Assembly (NCBI GenBank): GCA_003136475.1
Contig: PLEQ01000261.1
Coordinates: forward strand, 21,684 to 27,403
Length of the DNA stretch: 5,720 nucleotides
Direction: 5' to 3'
Source of the DNA: Deltaproteobacteria bacterium
GTDB taxonomy: Bacteria > Bdellovibrionota_B > Oligoflexia > Oligoflexales > Bog-1112
Shown: piece by piece, positions 5,344 to 5,720 of the stretch
Layout of the letters: each line of letters starts with the position of its first letter
Numbering within the stretch: the first letter of the stretch is position 1
Made by a program: the position numbers and the translations under genes
The notes under the pieces: model-generated
What the model was told of the DNA's origin: nothing
Databases searched by the model: none
The model's input: the letters and a program-made list of their open reading frames with translations, nothing else

Positions 5344-5720
5344 TCAGCAAAATTTTAAGAGCAGCGCTTTTTTGATCGTTAGGTCCCACTCCTTTTTAAG
5401 AATCGAATAGAACGCGCTATCTCTTATGATGGTGCCATCAAAAGCCGGCATGTTGCTCCGGAGTATGCCGTCGAGTTTAGCGCCGATACGCTCGATGGCT
5501 GCACGCGATTTTAGATTGCGGGAGTCGGTGCGAAAGGTGATGCGATGAAGATTCCACTCCTCAAAGGCGTACTGGAGCATGAGAAATTTCATCTCGGTGT
5601 TGATGGGCGTGCGCTGGCTGCTAGCGCTAAGCCAGGTCCAGCCAATTTCTGCAGCGTCTGGGTTTTGGGGGGATCTTTGCTGAGAATTGCCTTGCGGCCA
5701 GGTCCAATATTCTAAAAGGC
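5344..5720 (-). CDS. GNAT-family N-acetyltransferase, RimJ/RimL-like (5' end outside window)
   Basis: The frame stays open to the window edge, giving about 125 visible C-terminal residues, so the start lies beyond 5720. The sequence AEIGWTWLSASSQRTPINTE, then KFLMLQYAFEEW, HRITFRTDSRN, SRAAIERIGAKLDGILR and DGTIIRDSAFYSIL, is typical of the Acetyltransf_3 (RimJ/RimL-like) branch. It transfers acetyl from acetyl-CoA to an amino group; the substrate cannot be read from sequence. The RTPINTE region corresponds to the acetyl-CoA-binding segment and N-x-x-S-x-x-x-x-x-x-x-G to the C-terminal part of the fold. A methionine at 5592 (MKFLML) is internal to the domain and not the real start. The segment before AEIGW (EYWTWPQGNSQQRSPQNPDA) fits the family poorly, so a frame disruption upstream is possible. 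No clear terminator follows the stop. Confidence 0.88.
   Translation of the reverse strand, partial: LLEYWTWPQGNSQQRSPQNPDAAEIGWTWLSASSQRTPINTEMKFLMLQYAFEEWNLHRITFRTDSRNLKSRAAIERIGAKLDGILRSNMPAFDGTIIRDSAFYSILKKEWDLTIKKALLLKFC

Overview
The window shows a bacterium with the System I (Ccm) cytochrome c maturation pathway, so most likely a Gram-negative. CcmF and CcmH read like those of proteobacteria or the former Deltaproteobacteria/Bdellovibrionota lineages, but the sequence does not fix the taxon. There are two blocks: a tightly packed plus-strand operon of ordinary base composition (1-3461), and a visibly more AT-rich minus-strand accessory region (3492-5720).

Plus-strand block. The 3' part of ccmF (haem lyase) is followed after 1 base by ccmH (apocytochrome thiol reductase). 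Three small genes of unknown function then overlap one another head to tail: a 100-aa single-pass membrane protein, a 240-aa signal-peptide/beta-rich/C-terminal-anchor protein, and a 69-aa membrane protein ending in a Cys/His knuckle. All overlaps are 4-11 bases, so the five genes look translationally coupled. The three unknowns are candidates for lineage-specific accessories of cytochrome c assembly, perhaps filling the place of the missing CcmI.

Minus-strand block. The ccm operon runs head-on into a tandem pair of related ankyrin-repeat genes. The upstream copy (4522-5214) is intact: promoter, ribosome binding site, signal peptide, ankyrin repeats, Ser-rich linker and basic tail. The downstream copy (3492-4405) is a pseudogene. 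Compared with its sister it has lost about 115 bp holding the ribosome binding site, start codon and signal peptide, and it carries further frame breaks in the ankyrin region. Its last 244 codons remain open and contain an internal duplication and a repetitive Arg/Thr/Pro/Ser-rich tail. The promoter region of the intact gene is recognisable, without gaps, upstream of the pseudogene, so the whole transcription unit was duplicated.

The right edge holds the C-terminal part of a RimJ/RimL-like GNAT acetyltransferase on the minus strand, running out of the window.

I found no RNA gene, CRISPR array, insertion sequence or integration site. The most interesting points are the uncharacterised small genes in the ccm operon and the clearly reconstructable decay of the ankyrin duplicate.
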